From Nitrosomonas sp. (lineage in GTDB: Bacteria > Pseudomonadota > Gammaproteobacteria > Burkholderiales > Nitrosomonadaceae), in contig JALDQW010000001.1 in the NCBI GenBank assembly GCA_031316255.1, positions 3,257,485 to 3,321,484 of the forward strand: 64,000 nucleotides of DNA. The letters are read 5' to 3'. The position numbers and the translations under genes were made by a program. Shown piece by piece: positions 10,150-20,056 of this stretch. The notes under the pieces were generated by a model. The model had not been told where the DNA came from and searched no databases. It saw nothing but the letters and a program-made list of their open reading frames with translations. Every line of letters starts with the position of its first letter. Positions within the stretch are counted from its first letter, which is position 1.

Positions 10150-11574
10150 ATGAATTCAAATACTTTTATGGCAAAATTAATAACCATCACGCTATTTGCT
10201 GGTTTGTTTTTATTTTCAGCATGTCTTTTCGCAGAACCCGATGAAACGCCATTTGATACTGATATTCCACTAATCGTGAATGACCCGGACGATCAGGAAT
10301 CGCCCTCAGAGTTACCGGATCAGATGCAACGATTTGACCAGGGCAGAATCGTTCTCGATCAAATTGCAGCCATTGTCAATGAGGAAGTGATCACCCAATT
10401 GGAACTGGATAATGCAGTCATTACTGCAAACCGGAATCTGATCCAGCAAGGTATCGAACCACCTGAACTCGACTCAATGCAAACTCAAGTTCTGGAAACA
10501 CTCGTAATCAAATCGATACAGTTACAACATGCCAAGGAAATTGGCATGTCTGTCAGCGATAGCGAACTTGACGAAACAATTCATCGTATTGCTGATGAAA
10601 ACAAGCTCTCGATGCAGGAATTTTATTCAACACTAGAAGAAGACGGCGTCAGTTTTAATAGATTCCGTCAGGAAATACGCGACGAAATCATTATGGCGCG
10701 ATTAAAAGAGCGGCAAATCAACAGTCAGGTCAATGTAACGGAAGGTGAAATCGATAATTTCCTGCGAACGCAGGAAACATCCGCAATTGGAAACGATGAA
10801 TTTTTGCTCGCGCATATTCTGATTTCGGTTACGGAACATATGGATAACATACAAATCCATGAAAAAAGTCAACGCGCAGAACAAGCGCTGAAAAAACTGA
10901 ATGACGGCAACGATTTTGCACAAGTTGCGGCCGAATTCTCTGATGCGCCGGATGCCATGAGTGGCGGAATCCTCGATTGGCGTCCGATTACGCAAATGGG
11001 TCCCACTTTTGGTCAGTTGCTTTCGCCACTTGAAATTGGTGAAACCACACCTGTCGTGCAAAGCCCAAACGGGTTTCATATCTTTAAATTACTCGACCGG
11101 CGCGCACAGGAAAACAGGGCTGTCTTTATTGACAAAACCCATGCACGTCACATTCTCATCAAAGTCAATGAGCTGACTTCAGAAAGCGATGCAAGAGAAG
11201 AGATTATCCAGCTTAAAAAACGTATTGATAACGGTGACAATTTTGCAGAACTTGCCAAGCTCTATTCTGAGGATGGCAGTGCTTCTTCAGGTGGCGACCT
11301 TGGGTGGCTTTCACCCGGCAATACCGTTCCACCCTTTGAGCAAGCGATGAATAAACTATTACCCGGACAAATCAGCGACCCGGTGCAAACCCAGTTTGGC
11401 TGGCATTTAATACAAGTGCTGGAGCGCCGCACTCAGGATGTTAGCGACGAAAGCCAACGTGAAAGCGCACGTCAGGCTATTCGCACAAGAAAAGCGGAAG
11501 TTGTTGTACAAGAAATGATACGCCAACTTCGTGATCAGGCTTATGTCGAATATCGGGCTGATGATATTGAATGA
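10150..11574 (+). CDS. surA: Periplasmic chaperone / peptidyl-prolyl isomerase SurA
   Basis: Periplasmic folding factor for outer-membrane proteins. A hydrophobic signal segment (LITITLFAGLFLFSACLFA) follows the first residues; the in-frame ATG at 10168 would give a more usual signal length. The SurA N-terminal chaperone helices begin at ILDQIAAIVNEEVITQ-like sequence (about residues 70-90). Two parvulin domains follow, recognisable by LLAHILISV...FSDAPDAMSGGILDW and ARHILIKV...YSEDGSASSGGDLGW. Length 474 is slightly above E. coli SurA (428) because of an acidic insert after the signal. It overlaps pdxA by four bases (ATGA). Confidence 0.96.
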   Translation: MNSNTFMAKLITITLFAGLFLFSACLFAEPDETPFDTDIPLIVNDPDDQESPSELPDQMQRFDQGRIVLDQIAAIVNEEVITQLELDNAVITANRNLIQQGIEPPELDSMQTQVLETLVIKSIQLQHAKEIGMSVSDSELDETIHRIADENKLSMQEFYSTLEEDGVSFNRFRQEIRDEIIMARLKERQINSQVNVTEGEIDNFLRTQETSAIGNDEFLLAHILISVTEHMDNIQIHEKSQRAEQALKKLNDGNDFAQVAAEFSDAPDAMSGGILDWRPITQMGPTFGQLLSPLEIGETTPVVQSPNGFHIFKLLDRRAQENRAVFIDKTHARHILIKVNELTSESDAREEIIQLKKRIDNGDNFAELAKLYSEDGSASSGGDLGWLSPGNTVPPFEQAMNKLLPGQISDPVQTQFGWHLIQVLERRTQDVSDESQRESARQAIRTRKAEVVVQEMIRQLRDQAYVEYRADDIE

Positions 11575-12590
11575 CCGTTGAGTATCTTCCGACGCTCGCA
11601 TTGACGGCAGGTGAGCCGGCAGGAATTGGCCCGGACATCTGTCTGCAAATTGCGCAGCATACCTTACCCTGCAAGCTTGTAGTTATTGCCGACAAGACAT
11701 TGCTCAAAACACGTGTGCAACAGTTGCAGATCCCCGTCAAGCTGATGGATGTCGACAAACAGGCGCCGGGTCATCACCAAGCCGGTTATTTATATGTAGC
11801 ACACCAACCCATTGCCGAGAAAGCCATCCCAGGCGTATTAAATTCAGCCAATGCCGTATATGTGCTGGCTACATTACGGAATGCCGTTGAGGGCTGTCGT
11901 CAAAATCGGTATGACGCAATGGTTACCGCACCCATCCATAAAGGCGTGATTAACGATGCGGGAATAGCATTTACCGGACATACCGAATTTCTGGCCGAGC
12001 TGACTGCCAGCCAAACTGTCATGATGCTTGTCGGTGGCGGCATGCGCGTAGCCCTTGCCACCACCCACTTGCCGCTTAAAGATGTGCCTGCAGCGATTTC
12101 ACCGCAAAATCTGGAAAGCAAGCTCCGCATTATTCAACACGACCTAATCGACCGGTTTGCGTTAACCCATCCCCGTATTGCTGTTGCCGGCCTGAATCCA
12201 CATGCCGGGGAATCAGGACATCTGGGTCGCGAGGAAATTGACATCATTACTCCCGTGCTGGAGAAACTGCTTCACGAAGGTTTCCAACTCGATGGTCCAC
12301 TCCCAGCAGACACCCTGTTTAACCCATCCCGGTTAAAATCTTTTGACTGTATTTTTACCATGTACCATGATCAAGGCTTGCCTGTATTAAAACATGCAAG
12401 TTTTGGTGCTGGCGTCAATGTGACTCTGGGTTTGCCAATTATTCGCACTTCCGTGGATCACGGCACGGCACTGGATCTGGCTGGTACCGGCGGCGCAGAT
12501 TCCGGCAGTCTGCTCACGGCGATTGAATTGGCGATTGAATTGGCAAAAAATACGAAAAACAAGACAAATCTTAAATTACCCGCTTCATAA
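11571..12590 (+). CDS. pdxA: 4-hydroxythreonine-4-phosphate dehydrogenase PdxA
   Basis: Oxidises 4-phosphohydroxy-L-threonine in the DXP-dependent pathway to pyridoxal phosphate. The N-terminal signature is LALTAGEPAGIGPDI. Metal-binding histidines are seen in ATTHLPLKDV, AGLNPHAGESG and MYHDQGLPVLKH, and the C-terminal catalytic loop reads RTSVDHGTALDLAG. Length 339 matches the family (E. coli 329). The start codon overlaps the surA stop as ATGA, so translation is probably coupled. Confidence 0.97.
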   Translation: MTVEYLPTLALTAGEPAGIGPDICLQIAQHTLPCKLVVIADKTLLKTRVQQLQIPVKLMDVDKQAPGHHQAGYLYVAHQPIAEKAIPGVLNSANAVYVLATLRNAVEGCRQNRYDAMVTAPIHKGVINDAGIAFTGHTEFLAELTASQTVMMLVGGGMRVALATTHLPLKDVPAAISPQNLESKLRIIQHDLIDRFALTHPRIAVAGLNPHAGESGHLGREEIDIITPVLEKLLHEGFQLDGPLPADTLFNPSRLKSFDCIFTMYHDQGLPVLKHASFGAGVNVTLGLPIIRTSVDHGTALDLAGTGGADSGSLLTAIELAIELAKNTKNKTNLKLPAS

Positions 12591-12596
12591 CGTCAC

Positions 12597-13379
12597 ATGG
12601 CACACAAAGCCCGCAAACGTTTTGGACAAAATTTCCTGGTTGACCGGCAAATCATTGCTGAAATCATTAACATCATCAACCCTTATCCAGAAGACCACAT
12701 TATCGAAATCGGCCCTGGCCTTGGCGCTTTAACCCGGCCCTTGTTAAAAACGCTTGACCATCTCACTGTAATCGAGCTGGATCGGGATATTGTCGAAAAA
12801 TTGAAAAAAGAATTTCCACAGGACAAACTGACCATTCATTCTGCCGACGCATTGCGATTTGATTTTTCCACCCTTGGGAATGACCTGCGAATTATTGGCA
12901 ACCTGCCCTATAATATATCAACCCCCCTGCTCTTTCATCTCAGCCAGTTCTCCGCATCTATTCTTGACATGCAATTCATGTTGCAAAAAGAGGTTGTTGA
13001 GCGCCTTGTAGCCAAACCATCTACATCTGACTACGGACGCTTATCGGTCATGTTGCAATACCGCTTTGAAATGGAACAGGTGCTTTCAGTTTCAGCCAAT
13101 GCCTTCCATCCCGTACCCAAAGTTGAATCCGCAATCGTACATCTGCGACCGATCAAAAACAAAATACCTGTAGTGACCAACGAAGTATTGTTCGCTCAAA
13201 TTGTTACCACGGCATTTTCCCAACGGCGCAAAACATTACGAAACACCTTGTCACGCTATCTCACAAACGACGATTTTGTGCGTCTGGCACTTGACCCGGG
13301 CTTGCGCGCAGAAAATATAACAGTAGCTCAGTATATTCATATTGCCAATGACCTTGCTGCCAGAATGCACAGCAATTAG
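12597..13379 (+). CDS. rsmA: 16S rRNA dimethyladenosine transferase RsmA (KsgA)
   Basis: Dimethylates the two adjacent adenines near the 3' end of 16S rRNA (E. coli A1518/A1519), a late check in 30S assembly. It starts with the family opener AHKARKRFGQNFLVD, has the SAM-binding loop EIGPGLGALTRPLL and the catalytic motif GNLPYNISTPLL. Length 260 is typical. It follows pdxA by six bases, the same order as in E. coli and most proteobacteria. Confidence 0.97.
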   Translation: MAHKARKRFGQNFLVDRQIIAEIINIINPYPEDHIIEIGPGLGALTRPLLKTLDHLTVIELDRDIVEKLKKEFPQDKLTIHSADALRFDFSTLGNDLRIIGNLPYNISTPLLFHLSQFSASILDMQFMLQKEVVERLVAKPSTSDYGRLSVMLQYRFEMEQVLSVSANAFHPVPKVESAIVHLRPIKNKIPVVTNEVLFAQIVTTAFSQRRKTLRNTLSRYLTNDDFVRLALDPGLRAENITVAQYIHIANDLAARMHSN

Positions 13380-13651
13380 CCAAAAAATACTTTTATTGTT
13401 CTGCAATATAAAGCAGTAAATCGGCCATCGTTGCGGCGTTGGGTCAACGGATGAACCGGTATCGTCAGCCCCTTATCTGCCAGCCCACAGTCCAGTCAAC
13501 CAGGTGGTAAAAATTCCACAGGCAGTTATTCCGGGTACCGGCAATATTTAAAAAGTGCAGCGCTATAATAACTGAGGGTATCATTGCGTTCCGATTTTAG
13601 TTACAGTCTTACTCTATGACTTTTACGTTGCACTCATACAGGACACTTATC

Positions 13652-13864
13652 ATGGCGTATACGGAATATAAAATATTACACATTACCGAAGGCGGACTTG
13701 GGACTATTTTCCTGGGCGCTTCTGGATTGCCCCTCAAAAAACTGGAATCAATTTTAAATAAAGAAGCCGCCGATGGCTGGCAACTGGTTTTTCAATTGGT
13801 TGAACAAAAGCGTTTTTTATTGTTCTGGAAACGCGAAGCAGTGATCATCACACTTGGCCGCTAG
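13652..13864 (+). CDS. Small DUF4177-like protein
   Basis: A 70-residue protein starting MAYTEYKILHI with the pattern Y-K...LN..A.DGWQLV...LLFWKREAVII, typical of the DUF4177 beta-alpha fold of unknown function. The ATG at 13652 is chosen over an upstream frame start at 13616 because AGGA at 13640-13643 is well placed. The next gene begins 22 bases downstream, so the two may be co-transcribed. Confidence 0.7.
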   Translation: MAYTEYKILHITEGGLGTIFLGASGLPLKKLESILNKEAADGWQLVFQLVEQKRFLLFWKREAVIITLGR

Positions 13865-13886
13865 GTCAAACTCAAGGACGGCTTCA

Positions 13887-14294
13887 ATGATTTCCCAGGA
13901 AGAAGTGCTTAATGAGGAAGAACACATACGCAAATTAGTCCGGGCGTTACCGGACGACAAACGTTACGTATTTTACAAGGAAACAGAAAAACAACTTAAA
14001 GACCCGGATACTTATGCAACATTAAATTATATCTTCATTGCAGGCCTGCACCATTTTTATCTGGGGAAATGGATGCGCGGTTTATTCAATATTTCCGTTT
14101 TCCTGATTGGCGCGATCATGTTGTTTACGCCACTTGCTATTATTGGGTTGTTATTGATTATTGCGATCAGCGTTATCGAACTTTATGCACTCTTTAAATC
14201 ACAAATCATTGTTCATGCGTATAATAATGCAGTCATGAAACGGATATACAGTGAAATCATCAAAGAACAAGGTAAGCGCCAGAACCTTTCCTGA
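13887..14294 (+). CDS. TM2-domain membrane protein
   Basis: A 135-residue protein with an acidic N-terminal helix (EEVLNEEEHIRKLV) and two hydrophobic helices linked by the TM2 signature (FIAGLHHFYLGKWMRGL). TM2 proteins are small inner-membrane proteins of unknown role, often next to a cytoplasmic partner. The start is the ATG 8 bases after AAGGA (13874-13878); an upstream TTG at 13854 would overlap the previous gene and lacks a ribosome-binding site. Confidence 0.7.
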   Translation: MISQEEVLNEEEHIRKLVRALPDDKRYVFYKETEKQLKDPDTYATLNYIFIAGLHHFYLGKWMRGLFNISVFLIGAIMLFTPLAIIGLLLIIAISVIELYALFKSQIIVHAYNNAVMKRIYSEIIKEQGKRQNLS

Positions 14295-14708
14295 CTGCAA
14301 CGACTGGAATCGGTGTAGCGAAAATTTTGTCCACTTATGATGTAAATCCGCTACTTGCCCAGAAACCCCCTCCAAGAAATAATAGTGTCAGGAAACTTTA
14401 CACTATTTACAAACTTGCCACTTCATAAAATTCAAACTGTTTATTATTCATAGTATTAACAGCATGGCATGTAACTTGCTTGTTTATTCTAATAACTATC
14501 AATAATGACTGCCTTGGCGAGATCATTGCATAATCAACGCATGGTGCTTTAATAATTATTATAGCGTTTATACAACGCATCTATCATTTCTAAGACAATC
14601 AAGCGCGATAACAAAAGTCTCTGCTTAACAAATACTTTAGAAAAATCAATAAAAAGATAGGTTATGACAGGCGCGTAGTCATGCGATCTTAATATATGGA
14701 GAGAATAA
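14295..14708. other. AT-rich intergenic region upstream of the RTX gene
   Basis: 414 bases, visibly AT-rich in the second half, without a supported gene. It probably carries the promoter of the RTX gene, which has a good ribosome-binding site (GGAGAG seven bases before its ATG). A minus-strand open frame crossing 14549-14959 runs into the RTX coding region and has low-complexity composition, so it is not called. Confidence 0.4.
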
Positions 14709-17700
14709 ATGTCAGCGGGACCAGAATTGCGCTCATATGGGAGCAATCTACAACAAGCCAATAATAATGTACATGATATCCGTGTGCTCATCGAAGATAT
14801 CGACGACAAAATTGACAAGGTAGAAATGGCCATTGACGCCGTCGATGCCATTGAACGCAAAGCCGATGAATTCAGCAACACCATTAGCAAACAAAAACTT
14901 GTACTCAAATTAATGGATAAAGCCGGCCCGTTAAAGGTACTGGCCAAGGTAGCAGACAAGGTACTCGATGCTGTTCAGAATGTAACCAACAAAGTCAGGG
15001 ACAAGGCCAAACAGCTGGCCAAAAAGATTGACGACAGCAAGCTTGAAGAAAAACTGGATGCAGCACAGGAAAAACTCGATTCTTTCGATGAAAAACTGGC
15101 AGTCACCGAACAGGCGCTGATCAAAAACACGGTTGCAGTCAGCCAGCTGATTTCTGCATTGGATAAAATCGATGAATTTGATCCGAACGGAGACCCTGCA
15201 GCACCCGCGGCGGCAGGTGCTGATGCACTGGTAACTCCCCCGAATGCAGCGATATCCGCAATCAACGAAACTTTCGCCGAAGTTAAGGAAAAAGCACAAA
15301 TACTCGATGGCGCAGTACCGAGCGCAACTTTCTTGCCGGTACTGAGTGTCAGACTCGCATTTGACGGCATCTCTTCCTCACTCAGCTTTCTGCGCGGCCC
15401 GCTCAACGCCGTTTCCAAAGTACTTAAACCGATCGAAGGGATACTGGATGCGGTTGGATTTATCTTCAAGGTAACTGTAGGTCCGGTAATTGATTACATT
15501 ATGGATACACTCGGTATCAACCGAGTGATCAATACTGTCTCAGACAAGATAAACAAGCTGTTACCCAACCCTGGAATTTTTGACACTATTCTGGATGATT
15601 TCGATACCGCATTCCTTGAAATTGATCCGCTTGGGCAGTTTGAAGACCATCTCGGCATTTCCAGTTGGCTTGACAGTCTGACCCGGGAGGTTGTAGAACC
15701 GGTTGGAAATTCACAAACCGGCCCTATCGGAATCGGCACGCCACTAAACGACCCATTAACCGGCACCGGCGACCATAATCTGCTGTTTGGCGGCGAAGGC
15801 GATGACACCTTAATCGGTGAAGGCGGTATTGATATCCTGATCGGCAGTTCAGGAAACGATTTTCTGGATGGTGGCGACGGCACCGACATCGCCATATTCC
15901 GCGGAAATTTTCTTGAATACGGTTATTCTCAATCGGGAGATGGGGCATCCATAACCTTCAATCATCTATACCCATCCAGCACAAGTACAGTAGATGGCGT
16001 TGATGAAACCAGAAATATCGATTTGTTTGTTTTTTCTGATATCGGCCTTACGCCATCGCTATTACTCAATAGCGTATTTAGAGCACTCCTCGGTCAAAGT
16101 GTATTGGATGGAACAGAAGACAGAGACTTTCTTTTTGGCGGCTCAACCGCCATTACAATTAACGCATTCGGTGGCAATGACATGCTTGTCGGCAGCCCCG
16201 CTGCCGATTTCCTAAACGGCGGCTCAGGTGATGATATACTCGTTTTCAGCGGCGGTGAAGATGTTTTCTCTGGAGGCGCAGGAAATGATACCTGGCGTTT
16301 TCCTGTCAATAACGATAGCGGCAATCCAACAATTGATGCCGATCTGGAACGCGGCACGATCTTTGCCGGTTCCGACAACACCTCAACCCTAAATTCTATC
16401 GAAAACGTCGTTGTCGAGGATAACCGCCAAACATTTCAATTTGGCGACAGTACGGGTAACCGCTTGGTTGCTTCCGCCGACCGCGATGTTCTGGATGGCC
16501 GGAGCGGCAACGATTTACTTGATGGCGGACCCAGTGAGGACATACTGATTGGTGGCCCCGGAAGCGACGTATTATATGGCGGAGACGGCAATGACACACT
16601 GGTTTCCGGGGAGCGTACAGTAGCCGGAACAACCAATTTTTATGATGGCGGCGAAGGCAACTTTGATGCGTTAACTTACGCATCCGACCTATTTGATGTT
16701 TTGCAACGTGAATACATCAATGACGGAATAAGATCCAAAGCGCGTTCACAAGAGGCGTCCGGTCCGGTTCAAATTTTTGCCGAAACAGGACGGATTGAAC
16801 GCATGTCCGCTGACGGCAGCACCGTCATCGCAACCGACACCGCCGTTAATATTGAACGTTTTGTCGGCTCGGATTTTAATGATACATTGTATGGCGGGCC
16901 TGGCACTTATGTTGAAATTGACGGCGGCAATGGTAACGATACGCTGTACGGCCAGCTTGCCGGGCGGTTTGTCGGCGGCGGTAATGGCGATGATATTGTT
17001 TATGCCGGCACAGGCGGCGCCAATTACGACGGCGGCGGCGGGTTTGACACACTTTATTTAACAGAAACACCTGATGTTCGCTGGCTGGTGCGGCTGGATG
17101 GTTCTATCGGATCCACACTGCGGGCATTCAATGCGCTGGAAGGCAATGAATTGGCTACACCAGACGGCAGCCTTCAAAACGAATCCGGTCCATCTGTTAT
17201 TGCCTCGGGTAACGTATCGAATTTCGACGTTTATTTTGCGGGCGATCAGGATGATCACTTCGAGTTACGTGACCGGGGAGAAATTACGGTTCACGGCGCA
17301 GGCGGCAATGATTTCATTCGAGGCAACAGTGGCGGCGATAACAATCCTTCATTTAATCTTTTTGGCGAACTGGGGGATGACACCATTATCATCAAGGAAG
17401 ATGGCCTAGCCGACGGCGGAGAAGGTGACGATCGCATTGAAATTGATTCTGGTTCCAGCCATCTGGTGCAAGCACTGGGCGGTCAAGGCAATGACATTTT
17501 CATTATCCGCAGTGGAGAAGTCAGAATTGACGGGGGTGAAGACAAAGACACGCTATCTGCCAATCAGAACAGCATTTTCGCGGGATTAAACGTGGATCTG
17601 TTAGCCGGTACTGTCAACACTTCCGACGGCAGCAACTGGTTCTTCGGCACAGTAACCAATGTTGAGGAACTCATTGGATCGGATGAGCATTCCGATTTCT

Positions 17701-19199
17701 TGCGCGGCAGCAATGCCGGAGAACGTTTTATCGGTGGCGGTGGCGACGACACCATCGAAGGACGCGATGGCCAGGATGCGCTATATGGGGGTGCAGGAAA
17801 CGATAGTTTGTTCGGTGATACCGGCGACGATCTATTGCATGGCGGCGCGGGTAATGATGTCATAAACGGCGGCGGCGGTATCGACACGGCCACCTGGGCT
17901 TTTGCCACGCCAGGTGCAAACCAGGGCGAAGTCGAAAACACCAGTTTCGGTCATCTTGAAGTTGATCTGATCAATGGCAGCGCCCTTCTCAGATTATTTT
18001 CTGGCGGCCAGGAAAATGATGCGCTTGTCGACATTGAAAACATTATTGGCGGAGACGGAAACGACATAATACGCGGCAATGATCTCGATAACATGCTTTC
18101 CGGTGGGGCGGGCGATGATTTGCTCGAGGGGCGCGGCGGCAACGATGTACTGGTACTCGATGGTAACGATCGCGCCATAGGCGATACCGGTGACGATCAA
18201 TTTGTAATTGGCCTGGGCAACATGATAATTGACGGTGGAGAAGGTACTGACACGCTCGATTTCGGCGCTTTGGGCGGCACCGTGCGGATTGACACCGTTG
18301 CAGGCACTTATGTTGCCGAACTTGAATTTGATCAGCCTGTCTGGAAGAACGATTCTGGTTCAGAACCCCGTAATTCAGGCGGTATACTGCTTACCCCGCT
18401 GGAAGTCCTGGAAGCGGACGCAACCTTCGCCAATTCCACCAATGATCTCGCACTGTTTTCAGTCGTGGAAGATAATGCAGGCACAGAAACCGATCTGGAA
18501 ATTGAATTTATTACCGAAACAGAATCGGTAAGCGGCACATTTACCAGTATCGAGCTGTTTGTCGCGGGTGCTGCGAAACTGATTGGCTCATCGGCCGATG
18601 ATCATTTTGGTGGAGATGACGGCGTCAACGTATTTGAAGGATTACAGGGCAACGATCTTTTTGACGGCGCGGGCGGATCGGATACCGCTATATTTTCCAA
18701 TCCAATCGATGACTACACTATTACACGCACCAGCAATGGTTTCGAAGTGATAGACACAGCCGGTGATGATGGTCAGGATACATTAATCAGCATCGAGCGC
18801 CTGAAATTCTCTGATATCGGTATCGCATATGATCTCGACACCAGCGCCGGGCAGGTTGCTAAACTTTTAGGCGCCACTTTCGGACGCAAGCATGTTCTCA
18901 ACCCGAAATTTGTCGGTATTGGCCTGGAGCTTCTGGACGACGGTATGACTTACGAGGAGTTGGCAGAATTAGCAATTAAATTTGCCGGTGGAAACACCCC
19001 TCAAAAAGTTGTAACACAATTGTGGACCAACGTTATTGGGTCGCCACCAACAACACAACAGGCGCGGCCTTTTGTCGACCTGCTGAACAACAACGACGTA
19101 ACCACAGGTGAACTCGTGGTTTTTGCCGCCGAAACCAATCTGAATGCGACTAACATCAATCTTGTCGGCTTGTCAAATACAGGTATTGAATTTATCTAA
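14709..19199 (+). CDS. Giant RTX (haemolysin-type calcium-binding) secreted protein
   Basis: A 1496-residue acidic protein. Residues 1-200 are coiled coil rich in Lys/Asp/Ala (DDKIDKVEMAIDAVDAIE; VADKVLDAVQNVTNKVRD), followed by a mixed domain (about 200-350). From about 355 to 1360 there are many blocks of calcium-binding nonapeptides (GGEGDDTLIG, GGAGNDSLFGDTGDD). The last 110 residues form the helical tail often found in type I secreted RTX proteins (AKLLGATFGRK; GMTYEELAELAIKFAGG; EFI end). No Sec signal is present, in keeping with type I secretion, but no secretion ABC/MFP genes are in the window. The role, adhesin or surface protein, is inferred; no enzyme domain is visible. The stop overlaps the convergent gene. 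Confidence 0.88.
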   Translation: MSAGPELRSYGSNLQQANNNVHDIRVLIEDIDDKIDKVEMAIDAVDAIERKADEFSNTISKQKLVLKLMDKAGPLKVLAKVADKVLDAVQNVTNKVRDKAKQLAKKIDDSKLEEKLDAAQEKLDSFDEKLAVTEQALIKNTVAVSQLISALDKIDEFDPNGDPAAPAAAGADALVTPPNAAISAINETFAEVKEKAQILDGAVPSATFLPVLSVRLAFDGISSSLSFLRGPLNAVSKVLKPIEGILDAVGFIFKVTVGPVIDYIMDTLGINRVINTVSDKINKLLPNPGIFDTILDDFDTAFLEIDPLGQFEDHLGISSWLDSLTREVVEPVGNSQTGPIGIGTPLNDPLTGTGDHNLLFGGEGDDTLIGEGGIDILIGSSGNDFLDGGDGTDIAIFRGNFLEYGYSQSGDGASITFNHLYPSSTSTVDGVDETRNIDLFVFSDIGLTPSLLLNSVFRALLGQSVLDGTEDRDFLFGGSTAITINAFGGNDMLVGSPAADFLNGGSGDDILVFSGGEDVFSGGAGNDTWRFPVNNDSGNPTIDADLERGTIFAGSDNTSTLNSIENVVVEDNRQTFQFGDSTGNRLVASADRDVLDGRSGNDLLDGGPSEDILIGGPGSDVLYGGDGNDTLVSGERTVAGTTNFYDGGEGNFDALTYASDLFDVLQREYINDGIRSKARSQEASGPVQIFAETGRIERMSADGSTVIATDTAVNIERFVGSDFNDTLYGGPGTYVEIDGGNGNDTLYGQLAGRFVGGGNGDDIVYAGTGGANYDGGGGFDTLYLTETPDVRWLVRLDGSIGSTLRAFNALEGNELATPDGSLQNESGPSVIASGNVSNFDVYFAGDQDDHFELRDRGEITVHGAGGNDFIRGNSGGDNNPSFNLFGELGDDTIIIKEDGLADGGEGDDRIEIDSGSSHLVQALGGQGNDIFIIRSGEVRIDGGEDKDTLSANQNSIFAGLNVDLLAGTVNTSDGSNWFFGTVTNVEELIGSDEHSDFLRGSNAGERFIGGGGDDTIEGRDGQDALYGGAGNDSLFGDTGDDLLHGGAGNDVINGGGGIDTATWAFATPGANQGEVENTSFGHLEVDLINGSALLRLFSGGQENDALVDIENIIGGDGNDIIRGNDLDNMLSGGAGDDLLEGRGGNDVLVLDGNDRAIGDTGDDQFVIGLGNMIIDGGEGTDTLDFGALGGTVRIDTVAGTYVAELEFDQPVWKNDSGSEPRNSGGILLTPLEVLEADATFANSTNDLALFSVVEDNAGTETDLEIEFITETESVSGTFTSIELFVAGAAKLIGSSADDHFGGDDGVNVFEGLQGNDLFDGAGGSDTAIFSNPIDDYTITRTSNGFEVIDTAGDDGQDTLISIERLKFSDIGIAYDLDTSAGQVAKLLGATFGRKHVLNPKFVGIGLELLDDGMTYEELAELAIKFAGGNTPQKVVTQLWTNVIGSPPTTQQARPFVDLLNNNDVTTGELVVFAAETNLNATNINLVGLSNTGIEFI

Positions 19200-19780
19200 A
19201 CAGGACTTAAAACAAAAATCAGCAGGGTTGTAATGGCTGCGATAAACAGTGTTTGCAACCCTGACCATAACCAGAAATGTCCGTTAACGCGACCAAGAAA
19301 CACGCCCAATAAGAATATAAGCAGGAATGCAACCATCGTTGCCATCTCTAGCGGGTGGGAAACAAGTTGCGGTTGCCAGTGCGCCAAGGCCAATGGCAAG
19401 ATGATGAATAACGCAATCAAGAATGGCGCCAGACCATTAATAAAAGCGATGAGTAACGGCATTAATCGGGTTGCATGACCGTATGCCGATTCACCAAGAT
19501 CCGCTATCATGGCCTTTTCAAGCCGTTTCAGTTCGCGTTTTTTTTCCGCTGCTTCGCTGATATAAGCGCTGGTCATGCCGCTCATGCCCAACGCGATTGC
19601 AGCACCGAGACATACGCTGATCACAACAGGCAATACAACCTGACCGCTCACATAAAACCCGATCAACAAGCCCAACATGGTCAACGCACCGTCAAATCCA
19701 TTGACTACAAAATAGCGCCGCGCAATATGATGCGATCGTGTAATGCGTGTCAACAGCAGAAGTTGCCTGACAAAACTCAT
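19196..19780 (-). CDS. VIT1/CCC1-family membrane protein
   Basis: A 194-residue integral membrane protein with about five hydrophobic helices. The start RRYFVVNGFDGALTMLGLL matches the vacuolar iron transporter (VIT1/CCC1) opener, with the conserved Asp and Gly-rich first helix; SAYISEAAEKKRELKRLEK is the cytoplasmic amphipathic stretch that binds metal in this family. Iron or manganese export is the likely role. A short mobile element sits immediately upstream (from 19783): its end supplies AGAGG seven bases before the ATG, and its target duplication overlaps the start codon. Confidence 0.8.
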   Translation of the reverse strand: MSFVRQLLLLTRITRSHHIARRYFVVNGFDGALTMLGLLIGFYVSGQVVLPVVISVCLGAAIALGMSGMTSAYISEAAEKKRELKRLEKAMIADLGESAYGHATRLMPLLIAFINGLAPFLIALFIILPLALAHWQPQLVSHPLEMATMVAFLLIFLLGVFLGRVNGHFWLWSGLQTLFIAAITTLLIFVLSPV

Positions 19781-19782
19781 AA

Positions 19783-19934
19783 GGGCACCTCTAAAAATCC
19801 ATCCTTCGTTACAATACTTCGTTGTTTACAAAAAATGTTTCCTTACATATCAATCATATGCTGCGTCAAAATTTTTTGCTATCAACAAAAACTGGCCTAG
19901 TCTTGTTTAGAATTATGAATTTTTAGAGACGCCC
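19783..19934 (+). mobile_element. Short non-autonomous (MITE-like) element, copy 1
   Basis: 152 bp with imperfect terminal inverted repeats (GGGCACCTCTAAAAAT left; right end complement GGGCGTCTCTAAAAAT, two mismatches). It is flanked on both sides by ATAA (19779-19782 and 19935-19938). No coding capacity. A closely similar copy lies in opposite orientation at 27869-28009. Conserved internal parts include TTTCCTTACATATCAA and CATATGCTGCGTCAA. The left end has landed at the start codon of the VIT1-like gene. Confidence 0.85.
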
Positions 19935-20056
19935 ATAAACAGGTCACCATGAAATTGAAGGGGTGCCACATTCAACCTTTAACCTGCACCGCTGCCATGC
20001 ATCAGAATACAACCAGTCTTTCGCAGAAAAACGGCGCGCTTATATTTAACAGGCCG

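Noticed and set aside
14549-14959. 136-codon minus-strand frame over the RTX promoter and start
   Set aside because: Antisense to a well-supported gene, with Ser/Leu-rich low-complexity sequence that mirrors the plus-strand codons.
16094-18178. Several Ser/Pro-rich minus-strand frames across the RTX repeats
   Set aside because: They are the antisense reading of Gly-Asp-rich nonapeptides, not genes.
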